Source: Pseudomonas putida
GTDB lineage: Bacteria; Pseudomonadota; Gammaproteobacteria; Pseudomonadales; Pseudomonadaceae
Assembly: GCF_022627325.1 (NCBI RefSeq)
Contig: NZ_JAETZZ010000001.1
Span: forward strand, 787,117 to 851,116
Length of the DNA stretch: 64,000 bases
Reading direction: 5' to 3'
The position numbers and the translations under genes are program-made. The notes under the pieces were generated by a model that saw nothing but the letters and a program-made list of their open reading frames with translations, did not search any database and was not told the DNA's origin. Position 1 is the first letter of the stretch. Each line of letters opens with the position of its first letter. This document shows positions 61,075 to 64,000 of the stretch, one piece after another.

Positions 61075-62084
61075 CACGGCGCCGCTTTACCGCTGGCGAA
61101 GGCTGCCGACAGGGTCTGCAGGCCCCGGAACAGGCGGATACCGGCCTGCATGGCATCGGCGTCGAGGATGATGATGCGGTTGTTTTTCACGGCATCCATG
61201 TGCTTGGTTACCGGGTCGCTGTGCAGGAAGTCGAGCTTCTTCTGGTAGTCATCGGCCGGAAAGCGGCGGCGATCCATGCGGGCGATGATCAGCCACGTCG
61301 GGTTGGCCTTGGCGAGGGTTTCCCAACCCACCGTGGGCCATTCTTCGGTGGACTCGACCACGTTGCGCACACCCAGGGTGCGCAGCATGAAGTCTGCCAC
61401 GCCCTGGCGGCCCGCGACGTAGGGGTCGATGTCGAGGTCGGCGCTGGAGAACCAGAACAGCGCAGAGGTCTGGCTCAGGTCTTTGCCGGCCAGTTGTTGC
61501 CTGGCGCCGTCCAGGCGTGCCTGGAGGTCGCTGTTCAGTGCCGCGCCACGGTCCTGGACGTCGAAGATTTCTGCCAGCTGGCTGACGCTCTTGTAAATGC
61601 TCTGGACCTGAAACGCCTGCAGCCGCGTGCCATCGGCCCCCACCAGGTTGTCCTTGCCTTCGCAGTCCGAGGGCAGCAGGTAGGTGGGAATCTTCAGTTC
61701 GTTGAACTGCTCACGGGTCGCGACCACGCCCTGGGCGCCAACCATCCATTCGAACTGTACCGCCACAAGCTCGGGGCGCTTGCCCACCACCGCTTCGAAG
61801 CTTGGGTCGTTGTCGGCCAGGCGCGGCACCTTGTCATTCTGCGCCTTGTACTCGGGCAAGACGTTGTTGAACCACAGCGATGTGCCGGCCAGCTTGTCGC
61901 CCAACCCCAGCGCGTAGAGGATTTCGGTGCCGGCCTGGCCGATGGTCACAGCGCGTGCGGGGGCGTGGGCGAAGGTTTGCGGCATGCCGCAGTTGTCCAC
62001 GGTCAGCGGATAGTGCGTGGCGGCGGCCTGTGCCGCGCCCGTGAGGCTCAGGCCGACAAGCAGGGTGGCGAAACGGGACAGCAT
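61074..62084 (-). CDS. Vitamin B12-type ABC transporter periplasmic binding protein
   Basis: 336 residues: a signal peptide (MLSRFATLLVGLSLTGAAQA) and a type III (BtuF/FhuD-like) two-lobe domain (FAHAPARAVTIGQAGTEILYALGLGDKLAG; PELVAVQFEWMVG). The cobalamin riboswitch upstream points to cobalamin, a corrinoid or a B12-related ligand. AGGAG lies before the ATG. First of three overlapping genes. Confidence 0.92.
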   Translation of the reverse strand: MLSRFATLLVGLSLTGAAQAAATHYPLTVDNCGMPQTFAHAPARAVTIGQAGTEILYALGLGDKLAGTSLWFNNVLPEYKAQNDKVPRLADNDPSFEAVVGKRPELVAVQFEWMVGAQGVVATREQFNELKIPTYLLPSDCEGKDNLVGADGTRLQAFQVQSIYKSVSQLAEIFDVQDRGAALNSDLQARLDGARQQLAGKDLSQTSALFWFSSADLDIDPYVAGRQGVADFMLRTLGVRNVVESTEEWPTVGWETLAKANPTWLIIARMDRRRFPADDYQKKLDFLHSDPVTKHMDAVKNNRIIILDADAMQAGIRLFRGLQTLSAAFASGKAAP

Positions 62085-62142
62085 GCGGGGCGATCTCCTA
62101 TCGGACAGTTCACGGAAGGAACGCGCGGACAGGCATCGCCGA

Positions 62143-62162
62143 GCCCCTCATGCGACAGGGGC
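62143..62162 (-). promoter_or_regulatory. Possible expression platform hairpin
   Basis: GCCCCT/AGGGGC arms with an 8-nt loop lie between the riboswitch and the first gene of the importer operon. No T-run follows, so if used it would act on folding towards the ribosome site rather than as a classic terminator. Confidence 0.3.
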
Positions 62163-62204
62163 AACTCTGATGGCCAATCCCGGACACCCCGCCGGTTGGT
62201 AGAT

Positions 62205-62395
62205 GTAAGCCGGCAGGTCTCCTGACTGGTGCGTCATCACCCGGCTCCGGCCTTCCCGGATCAGCGGATCCAGTGGCATCGATGGAGCGGGCTCGGCACC
62301 TACAGTTGCGGGGGCAGTTCCGTTTGGCGCGCCTGGGCGGCTTGGGATTCCCTATTGTTTCCGTGGTGGAAACCGGCGGCCCGCATGGTAGACCA
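62205..62395 (-). promoter_or_regulatory. Cobalamin (AdoCbl) riboswitch
   Basis: Read on the minus strand, the conserved pieces come in order: an ATAGGGAA segment, GGAACTGCCCCCGCAACTGT, GCCACTG, GGGAAGGC, and the B12 box CCAGTCAGGAGACCTGCC. This is the standard B12-element layout. It precedes the binding-protein gene by about 120 nt and should switch the importer off when cobalamin is plentiful. Confidence 0.95.
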
Positions 62396-62420
62396 TCAGG
62401 CAGCCGGTGAAAACGCTGAA

Positions 62421-63587
62421 TCAGAAGTACTTGAGCCAGGTGATGTCGCGTCGGCGCGCCTTGAGCCTGGCAAACCCGTGCACCGGCAGGTACAGCGCCA
62501 CGGCCAGCAGCACAGCGCCCAGCCACACCGCGCCCATGCCGTCGAGCCCGAAGTAATCGCCGTGATTGCGGCCGAACAGGGCGACGCTGGCCAGGTACAG
62601 CAGTTTCAGCACGTACAGGTGCAGCAGGTAGAAGAACATCGGCGCCGCGCCGAACACCGCCAGGGCACCGATCCAGCGTGTTTGCCCTGCACGTTCGAAG
62701 GCGCGCAGCAGCAGCAGGCCGCACCCCAGGGTCAGGGCCAGGAACAGCAACGAGGGCGGGTATTTGGTGATGTTGAAGAAACTCATCACGGTCTGGGTAA
62801 GCGTCGGGTAGCCGCTCCACGGCGCCTCGCCGTAGCCATTGAGCATGCGCAGCACCATGAAACCGAGCAGGGCGATGACCCCTGCCAGCAGCAGGCGGTA
62901 CTGACGCTGGCTGGCATCGCTGCCACGGGCGAACCATGGGCCCAGGCCATAGCCCAAGGCAATCACGCCGATCCACGGCAGTACCGGGTAGGAGGTGCGC
63001 AGGCGCAGGCTGTCAGAAAGTTCCAGCCAGCCACGGTCATGCAGGATCGCCCACGGCACATGCAGCGCCGACTCGGTGGCAAAGTGCAGGCCGTCGAGCA
63101 GGTTGTGGCCGGCGATGATCACTGCGCCCAGCACAATCAGCGCCGGGCGCGGCAGCCACACCAGCAGCGACAGAGCGATCATGCTTACCCCGATGGCCCA
63201 GATCACCTGCAGGTAGATGACACTGGGGGGCAATTGGAAGGTCCAGGCGAAGTTCACCAGGGTGAACTCCAGCACCACCAGGAACAGGCCGCGCTTGAAC
63301 AGGAACGCCGAAACATCGCTGCGGCCCTGATGCTTCTCGCCGTACAGCCAGGCCGACAGGCCGGTCAGCAGGACGAACACCGGGGCGCACAGGTGGGCCA
63401 GGGTGCGGCTGAAGAACAGCGACGGGTCGGTGGTGTCGATGCTCATCGGGTCGCTGACCTGGTGGTGCAGGAAGAAGGTTTCGCGAACGTGGTCGAGCAG
63501 CATGAACAGGATCACCAGACCGCGCAGGGCATCGATGCTCTGCAGGCGCTGGGTGAGCAGGGCTGGGGTGGCGGCGGAGCTTGTCAT
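62421..63587 (-). CDS. DUF1624 / heparan-glucosaminide acetyltransferase-like membrane protein
   Basis: 388 residues with about ten helices. The N-terminal RLQSIDALRGLVILFMLLDHVRETF is the DUF1624 (HGSNAT-catalytic-like) signature, with a conserved His in DHVRE. It is presumed to transfer an acyl group across the inner membrane; substrate unknown. A perfect Zur-type palindrome lies 32-54 bp upstream of ATG 63587, suggesting zinc repression. An ATG at 63638 would put the box inside the gene, so 63587 was chosen although its ribosome site is weak. Confidence 0.85.
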   Translation of the reverse strand: MTSSAATPALLTQRLQSIDALRGLVILFMLLDHVRETFFLHHQVSDPMSIDTTDPSLFFSRTLAHLCAPVFVLLTGLSAWLYGEKHQGRSDVSAFLFKRGLFLVVLEFTLVNFAWTFQLPPSVIYLQVIWAIGVSMIALSLLVWLPRPALIVLGAVIIAGHNLLDGLHFATESALHVPWAILHDRGWLELSDSLRLRTSYPVLPWIGVIALGYGLGPWFARGSDASQRQYRLLLAGVIALLGFMVLRMLNGYGEAPWSGYPTLTQTVMSFFNITKYPPSLLFLALTLGCGLLLLRAFERAGQTRWIGALAVFGAAPMFFYLLHLYVLKLLYLASVALFGRNHGDYFGLDGMGAVWLGAVLLAVALYLPVHGFARLKARRRDITWLKYF

Positions 63588-63618
63588 GGAGGTATCGCAG
63601 GCAGGATGTATGTCAAAT

Positions 63619-63641
63619 GAAATGTTATTCTCTAACATTTC
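63619..63641. promoter_or_regulatory. Zur box upstream of the DUF1624 gene
   Basis: Perfect 9-bp inverted repeat GAAATGTTA / TAACATTTC with a 5-nt centre. These arms equal those of the 23-bp Zur consensus known from E. coli znu genes and Pseudomonas Zur targets. Confidence 0.8.
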
Positions 63642-63680
63642 CACCTGCGCAAGGTAGTGATTTTTGCAGTGGCTGTGCAG

Positions 63681-63708
63681 GCCTCATCGCCGGCAAGCCG
63701 GCCCACCG
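63681..63708. repeat. REP (repetitive extragenic palindrome)
   Basis: A P. putida-type REP core with the palindrome GCCGGCAAGCCGGC (63689-63702) and CCTCATC before it. Outer arms GCAGGCCT (63677) and AGGCCTGC (63726) extend the structure. Confidence 0.75.
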
Positions 63709-63806
63709 CGACCGCGCAGCTCTTCAGGCCTGCGCTTTACCTGTACAAGCAACCGTCTTGCCCCATTCTAAAGCCGGCGCAATCCAGGTGGGAGATTCTA
63801 TGGTTC

Positions 63807-64000
63807 TCAGCAAGCCATTTTCCCGCCTTTGGTAACGTATTCGTCCTGATTTCTCATCAGGGCGAATGCCACTCGTGCGAGCTTCCTGGCCAGAATTACC
63901 AACGCCTGGGTCGTTGCCTTACCGCTGTTTCTGTACTGCTCATATACCCCTTTCCAAGCGGCCGACCTGCTGGCCGCCATTGCTGCGTTATGCAGCAAAC
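63807..64000 (-). CDS. IS110-family transposase, 3' end only
   Basis: The last ~64 residues of a transposase; the 5' part lies beyond the window. The sequence (HNAAMAASRSAAWKGVYEQY...GKATTQALVILARKLARVAFAL) matches the C-terminal Transposase_20 region of IS110-type enzymes, which carries the conserved catalytic serine region upstream. Whether the element is intact cannot be judged here. The 165 bp between it and the DUF1624 promoter holds a REP and no gene. Confidence 0.75.
   Translation of the reverse strand, partial: LLHNAAMAASRSAAWKGVYEQYRNSGKATTQALVILARKLARVAFALMRNQDEYVTKGGKMAC

Overview
This window is a stretch of chromosome from a high-GC gammaproteobacterium, almost certainly a fluorescent pseudomonad of the Pseudomonas putida group. 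The evidence is the fused nuoCD gene, the periplasmic fatty-acid cis-trans isomerase Cti next to metH, the sulfite reductase followed by a DUF934 gene, the P. putida-type REP sequence near the right end, and recurring GGGGCCGC-type intergenic hairpins. No rRNA, tRNA, CRISPR array or prophage was seen. The species call is inference from gene content.

Layout. 1-7116 is the minus-strand start of the respiratory complex I operon (nuoA, B, CD, E, F and an incomplete nuoG). 7117-14970 is an AT-richer accessory island. It holds a solitary 1893-residue Rhs protein with a variable C-terminal tail, a decayed ISL3-type transposase and a Fur-like box with no gene. A 16-bp direct repeat brackets the Rhs gene and the transposase relic. 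14971-22032 carries an AraC regulator, a secreted beta-propeller-like protein, a secreted tyrosine phosphatase joined to an autotransporter barrel, a DUF1348 protein, an MFS exporter and an aldo-keto reductase. 22269-24399 is assimilatory sulfite reduction. 24615-35525 holds a periplasmic binding protein, cobalamin-dependent methionine synthase, Cti, an acyltransferase, NfuA, and an Sco/PCuAC pair for copper delivery to oxidases.

35559-45477 holds an AzlCD branched-chain amino acid exporter coupled to an AraC regulator; a minus-strand set (YqcI/YcgG-family protein, LysE exporter, SGNH-like protein) facing a LysR regulator; and DNA polymerase II. 45550-49415 holds a DoxX membrane protein, an OmpR-type two-component system, and a DUF2790 gene overlapping a thioredoxin-like gene. 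49469-52292 is a shikimate/quinate set (shikimate dehydrogenase, type II dehydroquinase, MHS transporter). 52477-56280 is a GntR regulator facing a complete polar amino acid ABC importer. 56302-59256 holds an orphan ParA, a Gly/Ser repeat protein, a lipoprotein, a GNAT acetyltransferase and a pseudoazurin-like cupredoxin. 59273-62400 is a BtuFCD-type importer behind a clear cobalamin riboswitch. 62421-63641 is a DUF1624-type membrane protein behind an excellent match to a Zur box. The window ends in a REP and the 3' end of an IS110-family transposase.

Themes. Several genes concern metals and cofactors: B12 uptake and B12-dependent MetH; Fe-S repair by NfuA serving complex I and sulfite reductase; copper delivery by Sco/PCuAC; and zinc through the Zur box. 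The best candidates for undescribed biology are the Rhs C-terminal domain, the phosphatase-autotransporter fusion, the YqcI/LysE/SGNH module and the Zur-controlled DUF1624 gene.
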